A stretch of 64,000 nucleotides of DNA from Pseudoalteromonas sp. A601 (GCF_002165575.1 NZ_MXQF01000010.1:116782-180781); one strand, 5' to 3'. Shown: positions 19,616-29,383, counted from the stretch's first letter. Made by a program: numbers and translations. Notes: generated by a model not told the origin, from the letters alone.

Positions 19616-19888
19616 TTAATTTTCATTATCGAGTATTAAATATTCATTTAAACCTAATTGATTGATAACGTTCTTTAATGGCTCACTCTGTCCAATCCAA
19701 ATTATTTTATGATGCACAGACAGTAAGTGTTTTTGTAAAGCACACAGTAGTTGAATGGACGCAGTATCAGCACGTGATACATCGCTGATGTCTAGGCAAA
19801 CATCGTCATTAGTACTTAGCTCATTTAGCAAGTCTTGATGTAAAGATTCGACTTTGGTGATTGCTAACTCTTCAGGAAGCTTCAACAT
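19616..19888 (-). CDS. STAS-domain protein heading the chemosensory operon
   Basis: 90 residues, a single STAS domain like anti-sigma-factor antagonists: DVCLDISDVSRADTASIQLLCAL carries the Ser/Thr position that is phosphorylated in SpoIIAA-type proteins (Ser or Thr after the Asp-Thr-Ala). It precedes cheY by a few bases and is the promoter-proximal gene. STAS proteins are found at the head of some CheD-containing chemotaxis clusters. No partner anti-sigma kinase is encoded nearby, so its role in this operon is open. Confidence 0.85.
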   Translation of the reverse strand: MLKLPEELAITKVESLHQDLLNELSTNDDVCLDISDVSRADTASIQLLCALQKHLLSVHHKIIWIGQSEPLKNVINQLGLNEYLILDNEN

Positions 19889-20168
19889 ACTTTCATCACT
19901 TTGCGTAATTTACCAATTCATAACAAAAGCTTAGACTGAGTTGTGAAAAATGCCATATATGCATCGAAAAAAGAGGAAATTATTTATAGAGGGGGAAATA
20001 AAAGTAAAAAAAGAGGCCAACGCTTCCAAAAACAATCGAAAATATACTTAGTCTTCACTCTGCTTAAAGGGTTCTATAAAGTATTGATTTTAAAAATAAA
20101 TACTAACATTCCCCTCTAGCTAGAAACTAATTAATTATCCAGAGTTTTGGTTACTCATTAATAGCAAC

Positions 20169-20807
20169 TTATTGATAGTAGTCAGCTATCAATTTAAATT
20201 CACTAATTAATGATTTAGCATTAATTAACGGAACACTACCTTGTTTAAACTCAGGTTTAAATATTGCCCTTACAGCCCCACGTGAATCAACCATAGCAAC
20301 AGAAGCGCTGTGATCAACAGCGTACTCTTGCTCATCACTGTCACTAATGGCATAAATTAATCCAAGCTCACGCACCAATGGAAATAAGTCTTTATGTTCA
20401 CCTGAAACGGCTAAAAAATCAGAGTTAAAATAATCAATATAGGCTTTGCGTTTATCTGCGGTATCACGCTTGGGATCCACAGATAAAAACCAAATTTGCA
20501 GTGGATATTGCTCACTTAACGCCTTGTGCACCGCGTTTAACTTTGCCAGCGTTAACGGGCAAATATCAGGGCAACTGGTGTAACCTAAAAACACTAAGTT
20601 CCACTGCCCTTCAAAAGCCGCTTTCGTCACTTGATTATTATGTTGATCAAGTAATGCAAAATCACTAAGTGGTTTAGCTTGCTCATAGACTAACGCTTCT
20701 ACATCAGGTTTAGTCGCGTCACTGCATGATGCTAATAGCAACAGGCTTATTAACATAAAAAAACGTTTGCTAAGTGTCCGAGTTAAAAACTTCATATGAC
20801 CAGCCAT
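20169..20807 (-). CDS. SCO1/SenC copper chaperone for cytochrome oxidase
   Basis: 212 residues (208 if the ATG at 20795 is used). A lipoprotein-type signal (LLLLASC) is followed by a thioredoxin fold with the copper ligands of the SCO family: Cys-x3-Cys in YTSCPDICPLTL and the distal His in YAVDHSASVAMVD. SCO proteins deliver copper to the CuA centre of subunit II. It is the last gene of the leftward oxidase operon and its start overlaps the end of the farnesyltransferase gene. Confidence 0.93.
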   Translation of the reverse strand: MAGHMKFLTRTLSKRFFMLISLLLLASCSDATKPDVEALVYEQAKPLSDFALLDQHNNQVTKAAFEGQWNLVFLGYTSCPDICPLTLAKLNAVHKALSEQYPLQIWFLSVDPKRDTADKRKAYIDYFNSDFLAVSGEHKDLFPLVRELGLIYAISDSDEQEYAVDHSASVAMVDSRGAVRAIFKPEFKQGSVPLINAKSLISEFKLIADYYQ

Positions 20808-21700
20808 TTATCAATAAATAAGGCGATAAAGAGTATCATTAAATGGATAATTGAAAAACGAAATAAATCCATTGCAGTGTTATCCACCGGCGCTATTTTT
20901 AGTTTTATGGCTTTATACATAAACACCGCGTTTAATACACATGCAGCCACTAAATATATTAAGCCCGACATACCAATTAAATAGGGCAGCACGCACACCA
21001 AAGCAAGTAAAATAGAATACGCAATCACGCACGTTTTGCAAAAATCGATACCATGTGTCACTGGTAGCATTGGAATCTTTGCTCGCTCATAATCACTTTT
21101 ACGGGCAATGGCTAGCGCCCAAAAATGAGGTGGGGTCCAAGTAAATATAATCATCACTAATAGCCAAGGCGCAGCGGCCATTTGCCCTGTTTCAGACACC
21201 CAACCCAGTAAAGGCGGCATTGCTCCAGCCAACCCGCCAATGACAATATTTTGCGGTGTCGCACGCTTTAAAAATGAGGTATAAATAAACGCATAACCCA
21301 CTAAAGCAAATAACGTTAATATCGCGGTAAGGGTGTTTGCCCAAATTACCAACATGGCAAAACCAGTTACTCCAATAACACTGGCAAAACTTAAGGCATG
21401 AAATTTTGATAAGCGCCCTTTTGCCACCGGCCGGTGCCTAGTGCGGGCCATTTTACTGTCAATTTCACTATCAACCACATGATTAATTACCGCTGCCGCT
21501 GCCGATAGTAAACCTATGCCTAATAAACTTATAAACTGCACCCCAACACCGCGCCCAACATCAGGGGCCAGTGCTAAACCAACCCATGCTGTTAACACCA
21601 GCATTGCGACCACTTTAAATTTGCTAATAGCTAAATAGTCTTTAAATAACTCTGTCAGTTGGTGTGGTGCATCTTTTGTTATCGTTAATAAATGTGCCAT
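20792..21700 (-). CDS. cyoE: Protoheme IX farnesyltransferase (haem O synthase)
   Basis: 302 residues with about nine membrane helices. The UbiA-type prenyltransferase motifs are present: NHVVDSEIDSKMARTRHRP (Asp-rich site 1) and WTPPHFWALAIARKSDYERAKIPMLPV (site 2). It converts haem B to haem O by adding a farnesyl group. With CtaA next door it makes the haem A used by the oxidase encoded upstream. Also called ctaB. Confidence 0.95.
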   Translation of the reverse strand: MAHLLTITKDAPHQLTELFKDYLAISKFKVVAMLVLTAWVGLALAPDVGRGVGVQFISLLGIGLLSAAAAVINHVVDSEIDSKMARTRHRPVAKGRLSKFHALSFASVIGVTGFAMLVIWANTLTAILTLFALVGYAFIYTSFLKRATPQNIVIGGLAGAMPPLLGWVSETGQMAAAPWLLVMIIFTWTPPHFWALAIARKSDYERAKIPMLPVTHGIDFCKTCVIAYSILLALVCVLPYLIGMSGLIYLVAACVLNAVFMYKAIKLKIAPVDNTAMDLFRFSIIHLMILFIALFIDKWLVI

Positions 21701-21709
21701 AACAGTCTC

Positions 21710-22699
21710 CTAAGTGCGGGCTTTTAAATAAAAGCATAAACGAACAAGGGTAATTAACAGTATGGCTGCCATTAAATTATGTGCCAGTGCTACACCCAAA
21801 GGAAAATGCCAATGCACCACAGCAAGGCCTAATGCTATTTGGCAAAACAAAGCAACGAGTACAAATACACAGCAGTGTTTAATTTTTGTAGAAATCGCAT
21901 GACTATATATACGCCACATAATCAACGCGAGCACCACACAGGTAACCAGTGCCCAAATCCTGTGCAGTAAATGAATCGACATTCTCGCTTGTTGTGAAAG
22001 CACGCCATATTCATAAGTACTGTGCTCCATAGGTAACTGAAATACACTACTCAGTGAAAATGGCTGACCATAACTGCAAAGCGGTAAACCATTGCAATGA
22101 GGTGCAGCATAATTAGCGGCAAGCCAACCACCCAATGCAATTTGTAATATCAATACCACTAACGCAACCAAACTTAATTTAAAATGGCGCCTCGCAGGTG
22201 CATCTCCGCCATCAATAGGTTTTGAGGTTAGCCGTAAGTACAGTAGCGCCACTAGCGACAAAATACTAAAACCACCAAGTAAGTGCCCCATCACGATTAA
22301 GGGCTGCAAATTCATGGTGACTGTCCACATTCCAAGTGCAGCTTGAAAGATGACTAATATGAGCAATAGTAACGGCAACCCCACAGGCATAGTCGGCTGC
22401 TTGCGCTTAATAAACGCCACAATAAATAGCGCTAAAATTAATACCCCTAACGTGCCAGCAAAATAGCGATGAATCATTTCTTTCCATGCTTTTGCAGTTT
22501 CGAACATCATATCTGGGTAAGTTTGCTCAACTAACGCAAGATCAGCAGCATGCTTTGGTACCGTTAAAAAGCCGTAACATCCGGGCCAGTCTGGGCAGCC
22601 TAACCCCGCATCACTCAAACGCGTATATGCACCAAGTCCAACCACTAAAATAGATAAAAAGAAGGTCACGACCACTAAATATTTATAGTTTTTATACAT
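21710..22699 (-). CDS. ctaA: Haem A synthase CtaA (COX15 type)
   Basis: 329 residues, about eight membrane helices in two four-helix halves. Family motifs: GAYTRLSDAGLGCPDWPGCYGF at residues 23-44, KEMIHRYFAGTLG, and the second-half LHRIWALVT. The histidines in these motifs bind haem. It oxidises haem O to haem A. The gene lies nine bases upstream of the farnesyltransferase gene in the same operon. Confidence 0.95.
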   Translation of the reverse strand: MYKNYKYLVVVTFFLSILVVGLGAYTRLSDAGLGCPDWPGCYGFLTVPKHAADLALVEQTYPDMMFETAKAWKEMIHRYFAGTLGVLILALFIVAFIKRKQPTMPVGLPLLLLILVIFQAALGMWTVTMNLQPLIVMGHLLGGFSILSLVALLYLRLTSKPIDGGDAPARRHFKLSLVALVVLILQIALGGWLAANYAAPHCNGLPLCSYGQPFSLSSVFQLPMEHSTYEYGVLSQQARMSIHLLHRIWALVTCVVLALIMWRIYSHAISTKIKHCCVFVLVALFCQIALGLAVVHWHFPLGVALAHNLMAAILLITLVRLCFYLKART

Positions 22700-22719
22700 A
22701 ATCAGCCCCTTAGATAAAA

Positions 22720-23214
22720 TTAGCTTGAGCGTGAATAGTTAAGTAATTTTTTTAAATCTTTTAATAACCCTTTTTGCACCAACCGATTTTGCTGCAGCTC
22801 TTGCTGATAGGGGTATTGCAAAACCACCAACCCCATATGATCTATTAAATATAAACTCGCAGGTTCCAGCTCAGCGGTTTCGGCTAATTGTCGCCACGTT
22901 GAACCTTGCTTTTGTGGGCTGCCTAAAATAACCATATCGACTTTGCCTTGGTTTTTACCCAGTGCTACATACAAATTATCGAGTGCATGTAATTGCTCTG
23001 CACATGCTTGTTGGCACTGTTTAGGATGATTTAAAGCAATCGTCCACTGTTTATGCTCTGAGTTTTGCCAGTTTTTAAGTTTTATTTCTGTACTTAAAAA
23101 CACGCCATTATTTGTTGCAGCTGAAGGGATCCATTCAAACTTTAGTGCTAAATAGGCCAATACTAAGGGCACTAAACAACAGCCGATAAAAATAATCATT
23201 AGTTTGTTTTTCAT
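22720..23214 (-). CDS. Uncharacterised membrane-anchored protein in the oxidase operon, with a CxxxC motif
   Basis: 164 residues from the ATG at 23212-23214, which lies directly after the SURF1 stop and has a GAAGGAA ribosome site; a longer in-frame start at 23268 would lie inside SURF1. One N-terminal membrane helix (residues 5-25) is followed by a periplasmic domain. The motif CQQAC (Cys-x3-Cys) is spaced like the copper-binding pair in SCO proteins, and the predicted alternation of strands and helices fits a thioredoxin-like fold. A protein of this size sits at this place in oxidase operons of other gammaproteobacteria, usually unnamed. A role in copper or thiol handling during oxidase assembly is inference. 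Confidence 0.75.
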   Translation of the reverse strand: MKNKLMIIFIGCCLVPLVLAYLALKFEWIPSAATNNGVFLSTEIKLKNWQNSEHKQWTIALNHPKQCQQACAEQLHALDNLYVALGKNQGKVDMVILGSPQKQGSTWRQLAETAELEPASLYLIDHMGLVVLQYPYQQELQQNRLVQKGLLKDLKKLLNYSRSS

Positions 23215-23215
23215 T

Positions 23216-23953
23216 TTAATTCCTTCTTTTACTAGCAACGATGGCAACCACAACGCAAGACAAGCCAATCAATAGCCATTGAACTGCATAGCCATAATGC
23301 TTTTGCGGACTCATTACTACAGCTTGGTAATGAGGTATGCCAAAAGCATCACCAATACCTTGGCGATAGCCAATAAAATCAACTAAGGGCTGCTGTGCAT
23401 GTTTTGCAAATAGCGCTAAGTCGATATTTTGTACGCGTTTAGGCCAATCATTGTTTTGCTCTTGGTGCTCTGGGCTAGCTAAAGTAAAGCCGCTGAGCTT
23501 GCCCTGCTTTAGCTGAATATTAATGTCGATTGCGTTTTTAGGTAGGGTGATAGACGGTAATTGCTGACGAGAGGCTGGCGCTTTAATCCAGCCAAAATTA
23601 ACTAATATCGGCGTTTGACTATGTGTAGGTTTAAATAATGCTAAAACATCATAACCAACCTGCCCTTGCACGACTTGGTTATCTAACAACCAATAATGCA
23701 CCGCATTTACAGTGCCAGTTAAAGTGGCTTGAATACCAGTTTTATTCCACTCACTGGGCAACGCCAATACTTGCTGCCACGGCATAACCCCTTTAGATTG
23801 CACCTTAGCTATATGCGACAATTGCAAGCTCTTCGCTTGACCTCGCTGTATTTGCCAATAACCTAAACGTAAGCACACCAATACCACAACTATCACCACG
23901 CAAATGATGAAAATTGAGCTAAGCTTTTGTTTACGCCATAAAATTAGCTGCAT
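23216..23953 (-). CDS. SURF1 family cytochrome oxidase assembly protein
   Basis: 245 residues with one membrane helix near each end (about 13-32 and 225-241) and a periplasmic loop between, the SURF1 layout. Family motifs: RLGYWQIQRGQAK near residue 30, ILVNFGWI near 120, and HYGYAVQWLLI near the C-terminus. SURF1 aids haem A insertion into subunit I. Its ATG is 13 bases from the GTG of the divergent DUF2909 gene. Confidence 0.92.
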   Translation of the reverse strand: MQLILWRKQKLSSIFIICVVIVVVLVCLRLGYWQIQRGQAKSLQLSHIAKVQSKGVMPWQQVLALPSEWNKTGIQATLTGTVNAVHYWLLDNQVVQGQVGYDVLALFKPTHSQTPILVNFGWIKAPASRQQLPSITLPKNAIDINIQLKQGKLSGFTLASPEHQEQNNDWPKRVQNIDLALFAKHAQQPLVDFIGYRQGIGDAFGIPHYQAVVMSPQKHYGYAVQWLLIGLSCVVVAIVASKRRN

Positions 23954-23966
23954 AAAGGTGAACCCA

Positions 23967-24269
23967 GTGATTATTAAAATTATTATCGTACTGTTGTTAT
24001 TATTTATACTTTTTAACTTATTTAGAGCTTTATTTATTATGGTCTCTGGTCGCGATAATGGGCGGCCAATGTCACACTATTTAGGCCGCCGCGTGATGTT
24101 CTCTGTCATCGTACTTATCATTGTAATTGCCGCACTTAAACTCGGTTACATCTACCCAAATGCCAACCCTACAACACATATACAAACACAAATAAACATA
24201 ACCAAACCACATCAACAAAATGCCAATACCAAGCAGCCGCCTGAAAAGCAAAGTGTTTATCTGGGCTAA
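23967..24269 (+). CDS. DUF2909-type twin-transmembrane small protein
   Basis: About 100 residues from a GTG at 23967-23969, chosen because an AAAGGTG ribosome site lies six bases upstream. Two membrane helices (about 2-22 and 43-62) flank the conserved loop SGRDNGRPMSHYLGRRV. Family members are often only about 70 residues. Here a hydrophilic Gln/Asn/Lys-rich tail of about 35 residues is encoded antisense to the last 101 bases of the subunit III gene. Proteins of this kind are commonly found among cytochrome c oxidase genes, which suggests an assembly or accessory role (inference). It is the only rightward gene within the oxidase cluster. Confidence 0.8.
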   Translation: MIIKIIIVLLLLFILFNLFRALFIMVSGRDNGRPMSHYLGRRVMFSVIVLIIVIAALKLGYIYPNANPTTHIQTQINITKPHQQNANTKQPPEKQSVYLG

Positions 24270-25044
24270 AGTGGCCTTTTAATATTCTGAAAAAGACCAC
24301 CAATAAAATTATGGTTCCCAGCGTTACGTGCATACCATGAAAGCCCGTTAGCAAGAAAAACGTATTACCGAATACTCCGGCGTCTAAGGTGAGACCTAAG
24401 TCATTGTAGGCATGGATATACTCTTCAACTTGTAGCCCTAAAAAAGCAACGCCAAGTAAAATAGTTAATCCTAAAAATGCTTTAAGTGGGCCACGCTTAT
24501 TATTCTCCATCGCAACATGGGCAAAGTGTAGAGTCACCGATGAAATCAGCAGGATCACGGTATTTATCAATGGCAAACCTTGCCAGCCCATGGCTTGTGT
24601 TGTGCCACCACTTGGGGTTGTTACTAATGGCCACATAGCTTCAAATGTTGGCCATAGCACTTCGTTGGTCATGGCGTTATTGCCAGCGCCTCCAAGCCAA
24701 GGTACTGAGATCATTCGCGCGTAAAATAAAGCACCAAAGAAGGCCATAAAAAACATCACTTCAGAGAAAATAAACCAGCTCATACCTTGGCGAAATGATC
24801 GATCCATTTGCGCGGAGTACAAACCTTGGTGCGACTCATCAATCACATTTTTGAACCAGCTAAATAGCATATAGAGCAAAATAGCGATGCCACCATAAAG
24901 TACATACTGGCCAGAGCCGCCTTCTGAGTTAACTTGCATCACAGTCAGTGCTGCGCCAACAGCGATTAAAAATAACGCCACAGCACCTACAATTGGCCAC
25001 GGACTTTGCGCGGGTACATAATATTTATCGTAATTTTGATTCAT
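24169..25044 (-). CDS. ctaE: Cytochrome c oxidase subunit III
   Basis: 291 residues, seven membrane helices. Typical segments: WFIFSEVMFFMAFFGALFYAR, LLISSVTLHFAHVAME, FFLLTGFHGMHVTLGTI and AAWYWHFVDVVWLCLFVFVYV at the end. Subunit III stabilises the catalytic core. It follows the Cox11 gene by 11 bases. Its 3' end overlaps the opposite-strand DUF2909 gene by 101 bases. Confidence 0.95.
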   Translation of the reverse strand: MNQNYDKYYVPAQSPWPIVGAVALFLIAVGAALTVMQVNSEGGSGQYVLYGGIAILLYMLFSWFKNVIDESHQGLYSAQMDRSFRQGMSWFIFSEVMFFMAFFGALFYARMISVPWLGGAGNNAMTNEVLWPTFEAMWPLVTTPSGGTTQAMGWQGLPLINTVILLISSVTLHFAHVAMENNKRGPLKAFLGLTILLGVAFLGLQVEEYIHAYNDLGLTLDAGVFGNTFFLLTGFHGMHVTLGTIILLVVFFRILKGHFSPDKHFAFQAAAWYWHFVDVVWLCLFVFVYVL

Positions 25045-25055
25045 TTCACTTGCTC

Positions 25056-25583
25056 CTAATTACTAGCCACTAACTGGCTACTAATATCAAACACGGTATA
25101 TGACAAGGTGAGCTCTTCTACGTCATCAGGTAGCGCGGTATCAACATAAAATAGCAATGTAAACTCCACTTCTTCACCTGCTTTTAGTGGTTGCTGATCA
25201 AAACAAAAGCAGGCCATTTTATGTAAATATTTGGCAGCCTTCCCAGGCGATACCGAAGGCACCGCTTGCATGACTTTGTCTTCATTACTGAGGTTCTTTG
25301 CTTTAAACAATACTTCGCGCATTGCACCAGGTTTTACGACCACGCTGTACTCCTGTGATTGCACCTCAAACGACGCTCCACTTTGTGCATGAGTGGTAAA
25401 GCTAACATCGACTTGGCGTGACTCAACAACCTGTGTACTTTGCTTCGCTTGCTCAAGAGAAGGCTTACCATTAAGCCCGGTGATATCACAAAAAACATCG
25501 TATAAAGGCACCAAAGCAAACGCGAAAGCAAACATGCCAAGGCATATTAAAACTAAGCGCTTGAGCAGAGGTGCGTGATTCAT
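25056..25583 (-). CDS. ctaG: Cytochrome c oxidase assembly protein CtaG/Cox11
   Basis: 175 residues: one N-terminal membrane helix (about 9-29) and a periplasmic immunoglobulin-like domain. The copper-binding motif ACFCFDQQPLKAGEEVE (CxCF) is present, as is the GKPSLEQA region after the helix. Cox11 delivers copper to the CuB site of subunit I. Its start overlaps the last base of the subunit I gene. Confidence 0.95.
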   Translation of the reverse strand: MNHAPLLKRLVLICLGMFAFAFALVPLYDVFCDITGLNGKPSLEQAKQSTQVVESRQVDVSFTTHAQSGASFEVQSQEYSVVVKPGAMREVLFKAKNLSNEDKVMQAVPSVSPGKAAKYLHKMACFCFDQQPLKAGEEVEFTLLFYVDTALPDDVEELTLSYTVFDISSQLVASN

Positions 25584-27184
25584 TACTTGATCTCCGGTGG
25601 TGTTTCAAAGGTATGATAAGGTGCCGGAGAATCAACTTCCCACTCTAACCCTTGTGCGCCATCCCACACCTTCGCAGGTACTTTGTCGCCGCCTCTGGCA
25701 CATTTAAAAACCACTACAACAAACAGCAGTTGTGATAAGCCAAAGGCAAACCCACCAATACTGATAATGGCGTTAAAGTCGGCAAATTGCAGCGCGTAAT
25801 CAGGGATCCGCCTTGGCATACCCGCAAGACCAACAAAGTGCATCGGGAAAAACAGTACATTCACACTGACCAAAGACAGCCAAAAATGCCATTTAGCTAA
25901 GGTGATATTAAACATATTGCCAGTCCATTTTGGCAGCCAATAGTAAGCCCCAGCCATGATTGAAAAGACCGCGCCAGTAACAAGTACATAATGAAAATGC
26001 GCCACAACAAAATAGGTATCATGGTACTGAAAATCAGCCGGTGTAATTGCTAGCATCAACCCTGAAAAGCCACCTAAAGTGAACAACACAATAAACGCAA
26101 TACTGAATAGCATAGGCACTTCAAAGCTTATTGAACCTCGCCACATGGTCGCCACCCAGTTAAATACTTTTACCCCTGTAGGTACCGATATCAACATGGT
26201 TGAATACATAAAAAACAATTCAGCAGCCACAGGCATACCCGTGGTAAACATATGATGTGCCCACACAATAAAACTTAGTAATGCTATTGATGATGTGGCA
26301 TAAACCATCGAGGCATAGCCAAATAGTTTTTTCCGTGAAAAGGTAGGCACTATGGTCGATATGATGCCAAAGGCAGGTAAGATCATTATGTACACTTCAG
26401 GGTGACCAAAGAACCAGAATATATGCTGAAACATCACCGGATCACCGCCACCGGCCGCATCAAAAAAGCTAGTGGCAAAGTATTTATCTGTTAGTACCAT
26501 GGTCACAGCGCCTGCTAAAACAGGCATAACCGCAATCAATAAAAACGCAGTAATAAGCCAAGTCCATACAAACAACGGTAACTTCATCCAAGACATACCA
26601 GGGGCGCGCATATTCACTATGGTAACAATCACATTGATTGCCCCCATAATGGAACTAATGCCCATAATGTGAACGGCGAATACAAATAAAGCCGTGTTGT
26701 CATTACTGTAAGTCGTAGACAGCGGGGCATAAAAAGTCCAGCCAAAAGCGGGGCCACCACCTGGCATAAATAGTGATGCTAATAGAATCAAAAACGCAAA
26801 TGGTAGAATCCAGAAGCTCCAGTTATTCATTCGCGGTAATGCCATGTCTGGCGCACCAATCATCAGGGGTATCATCCAGTTTGCCAGCCCAGTAAATGCC
26901 GGCATGACAGCACCAAACACCATTATCAAACCATGGACTGTGGTCATTTGATTAAAAAAGTGCGGGTCAACTAATTGTAATCCGGGCTGAAATAACTCTG
27001 CGCGGATCACCATCGCCATCGCACCACCAATCAAAAACATGGTTAGCGAGAATATTAAATACAAGCTACCTATATCTTTATGATTCGTTGTAAACAACCA
27101 ACGTTTAATCCCGGTTGCGCCGTGATGATGTTCTGCATTGTGATGTGCTGCGTCGTTATTATGATCGTCTGTTATGCTACTCAT
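25583..27184 (-). CDS. ctaD: Cytochrome c oxidase subunit I
   Basis: 533 residues, 12 membrane helices. The binuclear-centre motif [13 protein letters not shown] carries the CuB His and the cross-linked Tyr, and its Glu-Val-Tyr marks an A-type proton channel. AHHMF holds two further CuB histidines, and HFHYVLVTG carries the haem a and a3 ligands. It reduces oxygen to water at haem a3-CuB while pumping protons. Unusual only in a His-rich N-terminus ([13 protein letters not shown]). It overlaps cox2 and cox11 by one base at each end. Confidence 0.97.
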   Translation of the reverse strand: MSSITDDHNNDAAHHNAEHHHGATGIKRWLFTTNHKDIGSLYLIFSLTMFLIGGAMAMVIRAELFQPGLQLVDPHFFNQMTTVHGLIMVFGAVMPAFTGLANWMIPLMIGAPDMALPRMNNWSFWILPFAFLILLASLFMPGGGPAFGWTFYAPLSTTYSNDNTALFVFAVHIMGISSIMGAINVIVTIVNMRAPGMSWMKLPLFVWTWLITAFLLIAVMPVLAGAVTMVLTDKYFATSFFDAAGGGDPVMFQHIFWFFGHPEVYIMILPAFGIISTIVPTFSRKKLFGYASMVYATSSIALLSFIVWAHHMFTTGMPVAAELFFMYSTMLISVPTGVKVFNWVATMWRGSISFEVPMLFSIAFIVLFTLGGFSGLMLAITPADFQYHDTYFVVAHFHYVLVTGAVFSIMAGAYYWLPKWTGNMFNITLAKWHFWLSLVSVNVLFFPMHFVGLAGMPRRIPDYALQFADFNAIISIGGFAFGLSQLLFVVVVFKCARGGDKVPAKVWDGAQGLEWEVDSPAPYHTFETPPEIK

Positions 27185-28326
27185 TACTTAGCCTCCGCAG
27201 TTGCATCAATCAAAGCCTGAATTTGGCTAGGTTGAACCACATCACCCGTGTCATTACCCCATGCATTACGCTTATAGGTAACAACCGCCGCAAGTTGCTT
27301 TATCGATAGTTGTTTTACAAATGCTTGCATTGCTGTGCCCGGACGACCATGAACTACGACATCAATATGCTCATTAACATCTCCCAATACCACAGGGCTA
27401 TTTTTAAGCGCCGGGAAGACGCCAGGTAAACCCATACCGGTAGGTTGATGGCACGCTGCACAACTGGTCATATACACTTGTTCACCTAAGGTCATTAACT
27501 CTTCTTTAGGTAAGGTTTGATCCATCAATGCAGCATCTGCGGCAGCCGCTTTTTGTTTAGCTTGTTTAGCGTCGGCTAACCAATTAACAAAATCTTGCTC
27601 AGACTTTGCCTCAACAACCACAGGCATAAAGCCATGGTCTTTACCGCATAGTTCGGCACACTGGCCACGGTAAATGCCCTCTTCGTTAATTTTGGTCCAT
27701 GTTTCGTTAATAAACCCAGGGTTAGCATCTTTCTTAACTGCAAAATCAGGCACCCACCAAGAGTGAATCACATCATCTGAGGTCATTAAAAAGCGAATTT
27801 TTTTGTTGATTGGTAAAACTAAAGGTTTATCAACTTCGAGTAGGTAGGTATCTGTTTTATCGGCTTGGTTGGCAATTTGGTCGTTCGGTGTTGATAAAAT
27901 TGAATAAAAACTAACGTCTTCCCCCATATATTCATAATGCCACTTCCACTGAGAACCTGTCACTTTAATGGTAATGTCAGCTTTGCTGGCATCCTCCATC
28001 GCAATTAAGGTTTTTGTCGCAGGCACTGCCATTGCAATTAGAATGACAAACGGAATCGCAGTCCAAAGTATCTCAACCTTGGTGCTTTCATGGAATTGGG
28101 CAGGTATCGCCCCTTTTGATTTGCGGTGATGTATTAAAGCCCAAAACATAACGGCAAAAACAATCACCCCAATCACACAACAAATTATAAATATTGTCAT
28201 GTGCAGTTGATAAACATTATTACTTATATCGGTTACACCTTCGCGCATATTAAATTGACTATTTGCCAATAATTGCTGCGGCAGCATAAATAATATAAGG
28301 CACAAGGTAGAGCTCAGTTTACCCAT
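27184..28326 (-). CDS. ctaC: Cytochrome c oxidase subunit II with fused cytochrome c domain (caa3 type)
   Basis: 380 residues: signal peptide, two membrane helices (about 40-65 and 85-105), and the cupredoxin domain with the CuA site [18 protein letters not shown]-terminal cytochrome c domain carries the haem motif CAACH (near residue 290) and a distal Met in the following region. The fused haem domain makes this a caa3-type oxidase subunit that accepts electrons from cytochrome c. It is the first gene of the leftward operon ctaC-ctaD-ctaG-ctaE-(SURF1)-(CxxxC protein)-ctaA-cyoE-sco. Confidence 0.96.
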   Translation of the reverse strand: MGKLSSTLCLILFMLPQQLLANSQFNMREGVTDISNNVYQLHMTIFIICCVIGVIVFAVMFWALIHHRKSKGAIPAQFHESTKVEILWTAIPFVILIAMAVPATKTLIAMEDASKADITIKVTGSQWKWHYEYMGEDVSFYSILSTPNDQIANQADKTDTYLLEVDKPLVLPINKKIRFLMTSDDVIHSWWVPDFAVKKDANPGFINETWTKINEEGIYRGQCAELCGKDHGFMPVVVEAKSEQDFVNWLADAKQAKQKAAAADAALMDQTLPKEELMTLGEQVYMTSCAACHQPTGMGLPGVFPALKNSPVVLGDVNEHIDVVVHGRPGTAMQAFVKQLSIKQLAAVVTYKRNAWGNDTGDVVQPSQIQALIDATAEAK

Positions 28327-28702
28327 GTGACGGCTCCTTTTGATGCTATTGCTAACGCAAAGCGAAAAGGCGGCACTGCTTTTTTCGCGCCAATTCGTTA
28401 TTTTTATTGTAACTGGTTAAATTAATCTCTTCGCATGCAACAATAAATTGCAGCAAGGCCCCAAAAGATCAGTCGTTAACACAGTGTATTAACCAATTAG
28501 TTAAAAAATGAACAATTAGCAAGTTTTAGTGCAAATAAAATTCTATTTTGGTGCAAAAATAACAATACAAAATCAGCGCGTTATTTTAAATTCAGGTGAG
28601 GAAAGAAATGGCTAAAAGCAGGAGGTATCTAGCTTATATAGAGCTTTAGTAGCTACAGACAAGTGCTAAAACTAGCAGTTAAATAAAAATATAAAAGTGA
28701 AA
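28327..28702. other. Intergenic region upstream of the oxidase operon
   Basis: About 375 bases, A+T-rich, expected to hold the oxidase operon promoter. I see two similar elements, TTTAGTGCAAAT (28523-28534) and TTTTGGTGCAAAA (28545-28557), which could be operator half-sites, but I cannot assign a regulator. A 13-codon frame with a good ribosome site (28608-28649, rightward) is present but too short to call. Confidence 0.4.
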
Positions 28703-28727
28703 GCACCAAATATCACCAATTTGGTGC
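28703..28727 (-). terminator. lexA terminator
   Basis: Inverted repeat GCACCAAAT / ATTTGGTGC with a seven-base loop, ten bases past the lexA stop. Read leftward it is followed by a T-rich stretch (TTTCACTTTTATATTTT). Confidence 0.75.
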
Positions 28728-28736
28728 AAAATAGGT

Positions 28737-29354
28737 TTACATCCAATCAGCATTACGGATCACACCGACTGCAAGCCCTTCAATATTAAAAGACTCATGC
28801 TCTAAGTCTACTTCAATTGCAGAAAACTCTTCATTTTCGGCGTGCAACAAAACTTTACGCCCGGCTTTTTCTAGGCGCTTTACAGTTACATCATCATCAA
28901 CACGCGCTACCACTACTTGGCCGTTTTCAGCAACTTGGGTTTTATGCACCGCAAGTAAATCACCATCCATAATGCCAATATCTTTCATACTCATGCCTTG
29001 TACACGCAATAAAAAATCAGCGGCAGGCTTGAACATTAAAGGGTCAATCTGGCAATGGCTTTCAACATGTTGTTGCGCCAAGATAGGTTCACCCGCTGCT
29101 ACTCGGCCTATTAATGGTAATCCGAGCTGCTCTGGCTCATCTTCTTCCACCAGCTGAATACCGCGGCTTGCACCCGGCTTCATTTTAATAACACCTTTTT
29201 TAGCCAGTGCTTTTAAGTGCTCTTCGGCAGCATTAGCGCTTTTGAAACCTAAAGTTTGCGCAATTTCAGCACGCGTAGGTGGCATGCCAGTATCTTTGAT
29301 AAACACTTTGATTAATTCAAGAATTTGAGCTTGACGATTCGTTAATGGGCGCAT
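28737..29354 (-). CDS. lexA: LexA SOS repressor
   Basis: 205 residues. An N-terminal winged helix ([15 protein letters not shown]..., 1-65) is followed by the self-cleaving S24 peptidase domain. The cleavage site is Ala87-Gly88 in GRVAAGEP, and the catalytic pair is Ser122 (GMSMKD) and Lys159 (TVKRLEK), with the same 37-residue spacing as in E. coli. It represses DNA-damage genes until RecA filaments trigger its cleavage. Two SOS boxes directly upstream show autoregulation. Confidence 0.97.
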   Translation of the reverse strand: MRPLTNRQAQILELIKVFIKDTGMPPTRAEIAQTLGFKSANAAEEHLKALAKKGVIKMKPGASRGIQLVEEDEPEQLGLPLIGRVAAGEPILAQQHVESHCQIDPLMFKPAADFLLRVQGMSMKDIGIMDGDLLAVHKTQVAENGQVVVARVDDDVTVKRLEKAGRKVLLHAENEEFSAIEVDLEHESFNIEGLAVGVIRNADWM

Positions 29355-29358
29355 ACAA

Positions 29359-29374
29359 CTGGTTTTCCATACAG
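29359..29374 (-). promoter_or_regulatory. SOS (LexA) box, proximal
   Basis: Read leftward: CTGTATGGAAAACCAG, a CTGT-N8-(A/C)CAG operator with one deviation from the palindrome. It lies 5-20 bases before the lexA ATG. Confidence 0.8.
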
Positions 29375-29383
29375 TACATTTAA

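Noticed and set aside
28608..28649. 13-codon frame with a strong ribosome-site-like sequence upstream of the oxidase operon
   Set aside because: Too short to distinguish from chance; no neighbour or leader logic supports it.
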